Assembly: GCA_001774505.1 (NCBI GenBank)
Contig: MFAF01000061.1
Coordinates: 1-6,106, forward strand
Direction of reading: 5' to 3'
DNA: 6,106 nt
From: Candidatus Coatesbacteria bacterium RBG_13_66_14
GTDB lineage: Bacteria > RBG-13-66-14
The notes beneath the pieces were generated by a model. That model made no database searches and was not told the DNA's origin. It was given only the letters and a program-made list of their open reading frames with translations. Of this stretch, positions 1-5,188 are shown in pieces. The first letter of the stretch is position 1. Each line of letters opens with the position of its first letter. The position numbers and the translations under genes were made by a program.

Positions 1-182
1 CGAGGATGATGGTGCCCTCCCCGTCGCGGACGGCGGCGACGATGTCGCGGCTCTTGAGGCTGGCGGCGTAGATGACCCGGGCGCCGGAATACGAGGATGA
101 TGGTGCCCTCCCCGTCGCGGACGGCGGCGACGATGTCGCGGCTCTTGAGGCTGGCGGCGTAGATGACCCGGGCGCCGGAATA
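1..182. repeat. Perfect direct tandem duplication of a 91-base unit
   Basis: Bases 1-91 and 92-182 are identical at every position; identity stops at base 183. The unit lies inside the acyl-CoA synthetase gene. Since 91 is not a multiple of three, the second traversal (read on the minus strand) is out of frame. The copies start exactly at the window edge and show no divergence, which fits an assembly or contig-end artefact at least as well as a real recent duplication. Confidence 0.97.
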
Positions 183-887
183 GAGCGGCATCAGGAATCC
201 GCACGTGCTCTCGAAGGTGTGGAAGAGCGGCAGCACGCTGACGAAGGTGTCGCCGGGGCCGGTGTGGACGCGCTGGTAGAGCTGCTTGATGTTGGCGACG
301 ACGTTGCGGTGCTCCAGGCGCACCGCCTTGCTCTTGCCCGTGGTGCCGGAGGTGTAGAGGATGGAGCAGGTGTCTGTCGGCAAAGGTCTCGTGGCGGGCG
401 GCTCTACGTCGGGAACCGGCCGGCCGGGGACCGCCGGGTCCCACGCGTCGAGGACGACGACGCGCTCCAGGTCGGGGTAGCGGTCGCGGTGCTCCTCCAC
501 GTCGAGGCAGAACTTCTCCTCGGCGACCAGTACCCGGGCCCGGCTGGCGCGCAGGATGTGGCCGTACTCCGAGGTGGTCAGGAGCGGGTCTATGGGCACT
601 ACAACTGCGCCCGAGTAGACCACGCCGCAGAAGGCGATGCCCCAGCCCGGCTTGTTGGAGGCCAGAAGCGCCACGCGGCCGCCCTTCTCCACGCCGAGCC
701 CCCGCAGGTGGGCGTTGGCCAACCGGACCCGCCGGGCGAACTCGCGGCCGCCGACGGATTTCAGCCCGCCCTCGAAGTAGCCTAGGAGAAAGTCTGCGTC
801 GGGGTAGCTCTCTTTGCGGTGGTCCACCAGCTCGGCCACCGTGGCGGGGTAGGCCCGGAGGTCCGGCGTGCGGGCGCTTTCGGTCAT
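1..887 (-). CDS. AMP-forming acyl-CoA synthetase (long-chain type), N-terminal part, frame disrupted near the window edge
   Basis: Activates a fatty acid to acyl-AMP and then acyl-CoA in the cytoplasm. Seen: 265 in-frame codons from ATG at 887 to base 93. The adenylate-forming P-loop YTSGTTGKSK lies at residues 178-187, followed by an HRN motif (193-195) and LPLFHTFEST at 219-228, the pattern of FadD/ACSL-like enzymes. Family members are usually 550-650 residues, so only the N-terminal half of the large domain is present. The start is supported by GGAGG at 892-896, four bases upstream. In-frame homology ends at GTIIL (261-265), where the family normally continues with a Gly-Val-Pro-type stretch. 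Beyond base 92 a perfect 91-base duplication shifts the frame, giving an Arg/His-rich translation that stays open to the edge. The enzyme class is secure; chain-length preference is not. Whether the gene is intact in the genome depends on whether the duplication is real. Confidence 0.9.
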   Translation of the reverse strand, partial: MTESARTPDLRAYPATVAELVDHRKESYPDADFLLGYFEGGLKSVGGREFARRVRLANAHLRGLGVEKGGRVALLASNKPGWGIAFCGVVYSGAVVVPIDPLLTTSEYGHILRASRARVLVAEEKFCLDVEEHRDRYPDLERVVVLDAWDPAVPGRPVPDVEPPATRPLPTDTCSILYTSGTTGKSKAVRLEHRNVVANIKQLYQRVHTGPGDTFVSVLPLFHTFESTCGFLMPLYSGARVIYAASLKSRDIVAAVRDGEGTIILVFRRPGHLRRQPQEPRHRRRRPRRGGHHHP

Positions 888-891
888 CAAT

Positions 892-896
892 CCTCC
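892..896 (-). promoter_or_regulatory. Ribosome binding site of the acyl-CoA synthetase gene
   Basis: Minus-strand GGAGG, four bases before ATG at 887. An upstream ATG at 901 is followed by an in-frame TGA after four codons, so it cannot be the start. Confidence 0.65.
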
Positions 897-912
897 GTCA
901 TCGGGGTTGAAA

Positions 913-1019
913 TGGAGACAAGGGGTTTAACCGAGCGAAGCCGTAGTGGCGGGGCTTGAGTCCCTCGCCCGCGGGCGACCGCAGAGGGTCGCCCCTACCG
1001 GCAAAACCCCTTGCCTCTA
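913..1019. repeat. Inverted-repeat element with nested hairpins (MITE- or REP-like) in the intergenic gap
   Basis: This fills most of the 147-base gap between the acyl-CoA synthetase and the secreted-protein gene. The outer arms are 915-928 and 1004-1017, complementary at 13 of 14 positions (mismatch a918/c1014), with a possible G-T pair and an A-T pair outside them. Weaker inner arms lie at 943-951 and 990-998 (8 of 9 pairs). In the centre is a perfect 14-base palindrome TCGCCCGCGGGCGA (965-978) and a perfect 8-bp hairpin, GGGCGACC (973-980) with GGTCGCCC (987-994) around a six-base loop. There is no transposase and no coding potential. It could be a dispersed non-autonomous repeat, a REP-type element or a transcript-end structure; no T-tract is present, so a classical intrinsic terminator is unlikely. 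Confidence 0.6.
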
Positions 1020-1034
1020 AACGATGTGGTTCGA

Positions 1035-2273
1035 TCAGTACATCCCGGCCCACTCGGCGCGGAGGGCGTCGGGTGTGGAAAAGACCCGCTCGACCTCGTC
1101 CCAGTCGCCGTCGTGAATTGAAAGCGTGGCCCCGCGCAGCTCCTCCCGGTGCCCCTCCCACCACAGGGCGTACTCGGCGTCCAGCCCGGCCGCCGCCAGT
1201 TGGGCCAGAACGGACTGGCCCTCGCCCAAAATCGCCTCGGGGTAATCACCGAGGAGGCTCTCCGCGTAGTACCGCTCCTCCTCGGTCACGCGGCTCAGGA
1301 GGAAGTCTTTGTAATCGGCGAGCTCGCCGGGGACATAGCGCCCGCCTTCGTAGACGAACACCCGGTCAATGAAGCTCGCCCGGTAGGCCCGTCCGACGAC
1401 GAAGCTGGAGGTGTAGGCGGTGTAGGTGAAGATTTCGGTGACGCCGTCGGAGTCGGCGTCCCGGGCGAAGGGGGCCAGCATCGGCTCATAGTATAGCTCC
1501 GTCAGTCCCCCGGGCGTCGGCTCCAGGACGACCAGGCCGCAGCAGATGAGCGGGTCGTTCCCGCCCATGTTCGTGTAAACGACCGCCTCGGGGCGGCCGT
1601 CGCCGGTGTAGTCCTCCAGGTCCAGGCTCCCCCCGTAGAAGTCGGTCTCCTCCGAGTCGGGGTAGACGTCCACCGGCACGCGACCACCTTCCTCTTCCTC
1701 TTCCGATCGGTAGAGCCGGACCTCCCCGAAGGGGGCGAACCAGCCGTACCGACGCCGCAGCGCCTCGACCGTGTACCCGTCGCCGTCCAGTTCCAGGGGA
1801 AGGGAGATTAAGTCCTCGTCGAGCCCCAGCACCACGGTGAAACCGTCCAGGCCGAACTCCAGGACCACCTCGTCGTTGCCGGCGGTCTCGACCCGCCGGA
1901 GGGTGACGACACACTCCGGCCGCCTGTCCCCGTCAACGTCCTCGAAGCGGGCATCATAGCCCAGCGGCTCCTCGTTCCCCGCGGGGTCGTAGACCCACAC
2001 CTCGTATGTGTCCTGCAGGTGCCAGTCCACCCCCGGGGAGAGGCTGTCGTCAATGTAGTGGAGCTCCAGGGCGCCGAAACGGTTGAGGGGATCGGCGGCT
2101 TCCCGGACGGCGTCCACGCGGTAGTAACCGCAGTCCCCGAAAACCGTATCCGTCTCGAAGGTGGAGGCCTCCGGTTGTGGCGGCGTGGGGCTCTCGAAAC
2201 CGCGCGGCACCGGGAGAGGGTTCGCGCCCGCGGCGACGGAGAAAACCAGAACGACCGACCCGACCGCCCGCAT
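1035..2273 (-). CDS. Secreted protein with VCBS/FG-GAP-like aspartate-rich loops, function unknown
   Basis: A 412-residue protein I do not recognise by name. The N-terminus (MRAVGSVVLVFSVAAGANP) looks like a Sec signal peptide with an Ala-X-Ala-type end near residues 15-17. There is no lipobox cysteine, so the product is probably periplasmic or exported rather than a lipoprotein. Three similar loops, DVDGDRRPE (112-120), DYTGDGRPE (221-229) and DADSDGVTE (272-280), are each followed by a hydrophobic beta-strand-like stretch. This is the pattern of VCBS/FG-GAP-type repeats, whose Asp-rich loops can bind calcium. Further acidic loops occur near 162-166, and a run of five Glu lies at 191-195. 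The C-terminal 90 residues are more helical and lack the loops. ATG at 2273 shares its A with the TGA of the upstream universal stress gene (TGATG), which suggests translational coupling. No enzyme motif is visible; a structural or binding role is inferred only. Confidence 0.85.
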   Translation of the reverse strand: MRAVGSVVLVFSVAAGANPLPVPRGFESPTPPQPEASTFETDTVFGDCGYYRVDAVREAADPLNRFGALELHYIDDSLSPGVDWHLQDTYEVWVYDPAGNEEPLGYDARFEDVDGDRRPECVVTLRRVETAGNDEVVLEFGLDGFTVVLGLDEDLISLPLELDGDGYTVEALRRRYGWFAPFGEVRLYRSEEEEEGGRVPVDVYPDSEETDFYGGSLDLEDYTGDGRPEAVVYTNMGGNDPLICCGLVVLEPTPGGLTELYYEPMLAPFARDADSDGVTEIFTYTAYTSSFVVGRAYRASFIDRVFVYEGGRYVPGELADYKDFLLSRVTEEERYYAESLLGDYPEAILGEGQSVLAQLAAAGLDAEYALWWEGHREELRGATLSIHDGDWDEVERVFSTPDALRAEWAGMY

Positions 2274-2704
2274 CAGACCACCACCAGTATCGAGCAGTCC
2301 AGGTCCTCCATGAGCCGGACCGCCAGGTCGCTCCTCATGATGCGGCCTATGCTACGCCGCCGGTGCCTTCCGAGGACGATGAGGTCCGCCGCCTCGGAGT
2401 TGGTCAGGTTGACCATCTCGATGTTGGGCCTTCCGGTGAGCACGTGTCCCGTCGCCTCCACGCCGACGTCGGCCGCCAGCCTGAGGACGTACTCCACGTT
2501 CCCCTCGGCGGCCAGGCGCATGTCCCGCTCGACCCGCGCGCGCTCCTTTTCCGATTCGCCGTGGAAATCGCCCAGGACTCCCGCGTCTATCACCGAGAGC
2601 ACGAGGACCCGGGCGCCGGTCTTGTGCGCCAGGTCGAGGGCGACCTCGGCGGCGCGGACGGCGTACTCGCTGCCGTCGGTCGCGATGAGGATTTTCTTGA
2701 ACAA
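2273..2704 (-). CDS. Universal stress protein, UspA family, with a degenerate ATP-binding motif
   Basis: Small cytoplasmic UspA-fold protein, a family linked to stress survival and often dimeric. The N-terminus MFKKILIATDGS (1-12) is the classic first strand and Asp of the family; VLTG (88-91), the ADLIVLG strand (106-112) and the C-terminal ILVVV strand follow. I chose the TTG at 2704 (143 residues) over GTG at 2716. TTG gives the canonical MFKKI start and has GAGGTG four bases upstream, while the GTG has no Shine-Dalgarno sequence. In ATP-binding members the motif G-2x-G-9x-G(S/T) is expected at 112, 115 and 125. Here G112 is kept, but position 115 is Arg and 125-126 are Ser-Asp, so ATP binding is doubtful. 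The gene begins 15 bases after pcm and overlaps the secreted-protein gene by one base. Confidence 0.93.
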   Translation of the reverse strand: MFKKILIATDGSEYAVRAAEVALDLAHKTGARVLVLSVIDAGVLGDFHGESEKERARVERDMRLAAEGNVEYVLRLAADVGVEATGHVLTGRPNIEMVNLTNSEAADLIVLGRHRRRSIGRIMRSDLAVRLMEDLDCSILVVV

Positions 2705-2708
2705 GCCC

Positions 2709-2718
2709 CACCTCACCT
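2709..2718 (-). promoter_or_regulatory. Ribosome binding site that decides the TTG start of the universal stress gene
   Basis: Minus-strand AGGTGAGGTG ends four bases before the TTG at 2704. It contains the alternative GTG (2716-2714), which makes that GTG part of the Shine-Dalgarno region rather than the start. It lies directly after the pcm stop codon (2722-2720). Confidence 0.65.
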
Positions 2719-2719
2719 T

Positions 2720-3403
2720 TTAAGTGTTCGGGTCGGCATCCACCATGGGCACGAAGAGGACGCCGGTGACCCGACGTTCGGACAGTCCACTCCCGGTGAC
2801 TTTATAAAGGACGAGGTCCTGAAAGGGATAGCCGCCAATGGGCGCCGCGATGCCCCCGCCCGGGGCGACCTGGGCGGCGATGGCCGGGGGCAGCTCCTTG
2901 GGGGAGCAAGTCAAAAGGGCGGCGTCGAAGGGCGCCTCCTCGGGCCAGCCGGAGTAGCCGTTGCCCAGCCTCTGGTGGACCGCGTCGGCGTACCCGGCGG
3001 TCTCCAGGTTCACCCGGGCCCAGCGGTGGAGCTGGGGGACCACCTCGATGGAGAACACCTCCGCCCCGCATTCCGCCAGGACGGCCGCCTGATAGCCGGA
3101 ACCGGTGCCGATCTCCAGGATCCGCTTCCCCGGCCCCGGCTCCACGAGCTCGGTCATCAGCGCCACGATGTAGGGCTGGCTGATGGTCTGGTGGTGGCCG
3201 ATGCTCAAGGGGCGGTCTTCGTAAGCCGCCCAGAGCTCCGATTTCGGGACGAAAATTTCCCGGGGCACCTCGCCCATGGCGGCGAGGACCCGCTCGTCCC
3301 GTATGCCCCGGACGCGGAGCTGCCGCTCGACCATGCGGCCCCGAGCGGCGGCGAGGGAGTCCGGTCGTTCCACCTCCACCCCGAATCGTTGAGAGGGCTC
3401 CAT
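2720..3403 (-). CDS. pcm: Protein-L-isoaspartate O-methyltransferase
   Basis: Transfers a methyl group from S-adenosylmethionine to L-isoaspartyl residues in aged proteins, the first step of their repair, in the cytoplasm. From ATG at 3403 the protein has 227 residues, close to the usual 205-230. Diagnostic family motifs are present: VPREIFVP (46-53), IGHHQTISQPY (68-78) and the SAM-binding glycine-rich motif LEIGTGSGYQ (96-105), then PFDAALLT (158-165) and the C-terminal RFVP-like LFVPMV (216-221). An alternative GTG start at 3412 adds three residues, but that GTG is part of the AGGTG Shine-Dalgarno sequence (3410-3414) serving the ATG. It is the first gene of the minus-strand group, followed after 15 bases by the universal stress gene. 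This neighbourhood is consistent with a protein-damage or stress role. Its usual partner surE is not in the window. Confidence 0.96.
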   Translation of the reverse strand: MEPSQRFGVEVERPDSLAAARGRMVERQLRVRGIRDERVLAAMGEVPREIFVPKSELWAAYEDRPLSIGHHQTISQPYIVALMTELVEPGPGKRILEIGTGSGYQAAVLAECGAEVFSIEVVPQLHRWARVNLETAGYADAVHQRLGNGYSGWPEEAPFDAALLTCSPKELPPAIAAQVAPGGGIAAPIGGYPFQDLVLYKVTGSGLSERRVTGVLFVPMVDADPNT

Positions 3404-3420
3404 GCGCCGCACCTGATTTT

Positions 3421-3449
3421 AGTGTACCAGAGAATCGCCCCGCTTTCCA
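3421..3449 (-). promoter_or_regulatory. Predicted sigma-70 promoter for pcm and the minus-strand operon
   Basis: On the minus strand: -35 TGGAAA (3449-3444), a 17-base spacer, then -10 TACACT (3426-3421) preceded by TGG, an extended -10 element. Each hexamer matches consensus at four of six positions. A start about seven bases downstream would fall near 3414, giving a leader of only about a dozen bases that begins at the AGGTG ribosome binding site. Confidence 0.5.
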
Positions 3450-3454
3450 CGCCG

Positions 3455-3464
3455 CACCGCGGTG
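3455..3464. promoter_or_regulatory. Perfect 10-base palindrome between divergent promoters, candidate operator
   Basis: CACCGCGGTG is its own reverse complement. It abuts the plus-strand -35 box (3465-3470) and lies five bases from the minus-strand -35 box (3444-3449). A dimeric regulator bound here could affect both promoters. In GC-rich DNA such a palindrome can arise by chance, so this rests mainly on position. Confidence 0.35.
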
Positions 3465-3494
3465 TTGACAGGCCGCCTTCCCGCTCTCTATACT
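3465..3494 (+). promoter_or_regulatory. Near-consensus sigma-70 promoter for argF
   Basis: A perfect -35 TTGACA (3465-3470), an 18-base spacer and -10 TATACT (3489-3494; five of six match). The predicted start near 3501 leaves a leader of about 28 bases carrying GGAGGT at 3518-3523. No recognisable ArgR (ARG) box is seen around it. Confidence 0.75.
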
Positions 3495-3517
3495 GCCCTC
3501 GACGCCGGACAGTCACT

Positions 3518-3523
3518 GGAGGT
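3518..3523 (+). promoter_or_regulatory. Ribosome binding site that supports the TTG start of argF
   Basis: GGAGGT, five bases before TTG at 3529. This near-perfect Shine-Dalgarno sequence is the main reason to accept a TTG start, since no ATG or GTG lies in frame nearby. Confidence 0.8.
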
Positions 3524-3528
3524 ACACC

Positions 3529-4476
3529 TTGGCCGTAGACCTGCGCGGGCGACACGTCCTGTCCCTTCGGGACCTCACCCCCGAACAGATTCTCCAGCTC
3601 GTGGAGACCGGCTACCAGCTCAAGCTGGAGCATCACCGGGGGCAGCCCCACCCGCTCCTGGGCGGCAAGACCCTGGCCATGATTTTCCAGAAGCCGTCGC
3701 TGCGGACCCGGGTCAGCTTCGAGGTCGGAATGGGCCAGCTCGGCGGCCGGGCCGTATACCTCGGCCCCGACGACATCCAGCTCGGGAAGAGGGAGACCAC
3801 CGAGGACATCGCGCTGGTCCTCTCCCGGTACACCGACGGCATCATGGCCCGTGTCTTCGACCACGAAACCGTGGTCGAACTGGCCCGGCACGCCCAGGTC
3901 CCCGTGATCAACGGCCTCTCGCAATGGGTCCATCCCTGCCAGGCGCTGGGCGATTTTTTGACCGTGTGGGAGAAAAAGCGGCGCTTCGCGGGATTGAAGC
4001 TCGTCTTCCTGGGCGACTTCAACAACGTGGCGCGCAGCTTGATTTTCGGCGGCCTTCAGCTCGGGGTGAACGTCACCATCGCCTGCCCCTCGGAGATTTT
4101 GGACTCAAAGCCGCCCGACGAGTACGACGAGGTCATCGAGTGGGCGATGGAAAACGGCCCCAGGCACGGCGCCGTGCTGACCATCTGCAACCGCCCCAAG
4201 GACGCCGTCCAGGACGCCGACGTGGTCTACACCGACGTCTGGGAGTCCATGGGCGAGAAGGGCACGAAGACGAAGGATTTCTTCCGCCCCTTCCAGCTCA
4301 ACGCCGAGCTCTTCCGCCTGGCCAAGCCCGACGCCGTCATCCTGCACTGCCTGCCGGCCGTCTACGACGAGGAGCTCACCTACGACGTGAGCCGCCTGCC
4401 CAACTCGGCCATCTTCGACCAGGCGGAGAACCGCTTGCACGCCCAGAAGGCCGTGATGGCGATGACGATGCGATAG
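3529..4476 (+). CDS. argF: Ornithine carbamoyltransferase, anabolic type
   Basis: Condenses carbamoyl phosphate with ornithine to give citrulline in arginine biosynthesis; cytoplasmic, usually trimeric. The 315 residues match the family length (about 300-340). The carbamoyl-phosphate loop KPSLRTRVSFE lies at 55-65 (SxRTR form), HPCQ at 135-138, GDFNN at 162-166, the ornithine-loop DVWESMG at 236-242, and HCLPA at 273-277. The SMG loop argues for ornithine rather than N-acetyl- or N-succinylornithine as substrate. The segment after HPCQ reads ALGD where ALAD is usual, and NGLSQ stands where NGLT(D/N) is common; neither change hits a catalytic residue. TTG start with a strong ribosome binding site and promoter. 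It is first in the plus-strand group; no other arginine gene is within the window. argF is used rather than argI because there is no sign of a catabolic arc cluster. Confidence 0.96.
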   Translation: MAVDLRGRHVLSLRDLTPEQILQLVETGYQLKLEHHRGQPHPLLGGKTLAMIFQKPSLRTRVSFEVGMGQLGGRAVYLGPDDIQLGKRETTEDIALVLSRYTDGIMARVFDHETVVELARHAQVPVINGLSQWVHPCQALGDFLTVWEKKRRFAGLKLVFLGDFNNVARSLIFGGLQLGVNVTIACPSEILDSKPPDEYDEVIEWAMENGPRHGAVLTICNRPKDAVQDADVVYTDVWESMGEKGTKTKDFFRPFQLNAELFRLAKPDAVILHCLPAVYDEELTYDVSRLPNSAIFDQAENRLHAQKAVMAMTMR

Positions 4477-4497
4477 GTCGGCCGCAACGTGGAAAGG

Positions 4498-4525
4498 GGG
4501 GGACGGTGCCGCGCCGCCGTTCCCC
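4498..4525 (+). other. Stable RNA hairpin between argF and the downstream hydrolase gene
   Basis: Arms 4498-4508 and 4515-4525 form an 11-bp stem with two G-U pairs and a six-base loop CCGCGC. It begins 21 bases after the argF stop and ends 18 bases before the next start. The bases that follow (TTGTCG) are not a T-tract, so complete intrinsic termination is unlikely. It could reduce read-through, protect the argF 3' end or mark a processing site. Confidence 0.5.
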
Positions 4526-4543
4526 TTGTCGTAGAAAGGGCCC

Positions 4544-5188
4544 GTGAAGGAAGCGTACTTCACCCCTGATAATATCGCCGCTAGGGCCGCCGCCCTCCTA
4601 CGGGCCGCCGACGGCTACCGACGGGAGCCGCCTTTTAAATTCTCGGCCGACGATACCGCCCTCTTGATCCTCGACATGCAGCGCTGCTTTCTGGAAGAAT
4701 GCTCCCACGCCTTCGTCCCGAGCGCCCCGGCCGCCATCCCGCGGATAAACGCCCTGGCCGCCGCCTGCGAAAAAGTCATCCTCACCCGGCACGCCAACAC
4801 GCGGGAAAACGCGGGCGCGATGGGCCGCTGGTGGCGGGAAATCATCGAGGACGGCGACCCCATGGGCGAACTGGACCCCCGGCTGGACGCCAGGGGGCAA
4901 ATCATCGTAAAAACCCAGTACGACGCCTTTTACGGGACGGACCTGGAGAAAAACCTCCGGGAGCTGGGCGCGCGGAACGTCGTCATCACCGGGGTGATGA
5001 CCCACCTATGCTGCGAGACCACGGCCCGCTCGGCCTTCGTGCGGGGCTTCGACGTCTACCTCCCCGTGGACGCCACCGCCGCCTACACCGAGGAGCTCCA
5101 CCGCGCCAGCCTCCTGACGCTGTCCCACGGCTTCGCGGTCCCGATCCTGACGCGTGACCTCCTGCGGCTGCTGGGGGTGAACCTGTGA
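4544..5188 (+). CDS. Isochorismatase-like cysteine hydrolase
   Basis: A 214-residue member of the isochorismatase/cysteine-hydrolase superfamily; substrate unknown. The family's catalytic triad is visible: Asp44 in LILDMQ, Lys123 in IIVKTQYDAFYGT, and Cys156 in GVMTHLCCETTARSAF (150-165). EntB-type isochorismatases lack a cysteine at this position, so hydrolysis through a cysteine nucleophile (amide or similar bond) is more likely than isochorismate cleavage. The metal-binding D-x-H pattern of nicotinamidases is not evident. Residues 1-30 form an N-terminal extension before the core; SHAFVPSA (54-61) and MGRWW (93-97) look like conserved features of a distinct subgroup. GTG start at 4544 with only a weak purine-rich site (GAAAGG, 4534-4539) upstream. 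It overlaps the next gene by four bases (GTGA), so the two are probably co-translated. No neighbour is a siderophore or menaquinone gene. Confidence 0.88.
   Translation: MKEAYFTPDNIAARAAALLRAADGYRREPPFKFSADDTALLILDMQRCFLEECSHAFVPSAPAAIPRINALAAACEKVILTRHANTRENAGAMGRWWREIIEDGDPMGELDPRLDARGQIIVKTQYDAFYGTDLEKNLRELGARNVVITGVMTHLCCETTARSAFVRGFDVYLPVDATAAYTEELHRASLLTLSHGFAVPILTRDLLRLLGVNL

Noticed and set aside
1..182. CRISPR array or phage attachment site explanation for the duplicated unit
   Set aside because: The copies are directly adjacent without spacers, number only two, and are ordinary coding sequence of the acyl-CoA synthetase.
72..785. Open frame of 237 codons on the plus strand
   Set aside because: It is the antisense shadow of the acyl-CoA synthetase gene and even runs through the 91-base duplication; the low-complexity Ala/Gly/Asp/Val composition is typical of such shadows.
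973..1015. Intrinsic terminator for the secreted-protein gene
   Set aside because: Hairpins exist (973-994 and a 5-bp stem at 1000-1015), but neither is followed by a run of T on the minus strand.
898..1372. Open frames on both strands covering the intergenic repeat
   Set aside because: Their translations are Arg/Pro/Gly-rich without motifs, and they cross the inverted-repeat element and the end of the secreted-protein gene.
1689..1704. Short six-base tandem repeat (TTCCTC, about 2.7 copies) in the secreted-protein gene
   Set aside because: It only encodes a Glu run, and gain or loss of a six-base unit would stay in frame, so it gives no evidence of phase variation.
3404..3528. ArgR-type ARG box controlling argF
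   Set aside because: No AT-rich 18-base palindromic pair resembling an ARG box is present; the only palindrome is the GC-rich CACCGCGGTG.
2177..3538. Open frame of 453 codons on the plus strand, antisense to the usp and pcm genes
   Set aside because: It lies opposite two clearly recognised genes and a promoter region, lacks any recognisable domain, and long antisense open frames are expected in GC-rich coding DNA.
4105..4563. Open frame of 152 codons on the minus strand across argF
   Set aside because: Antisense to a well-supported ornithine carbamoyltransferase, with no family resemblance and no ribosome binding site.
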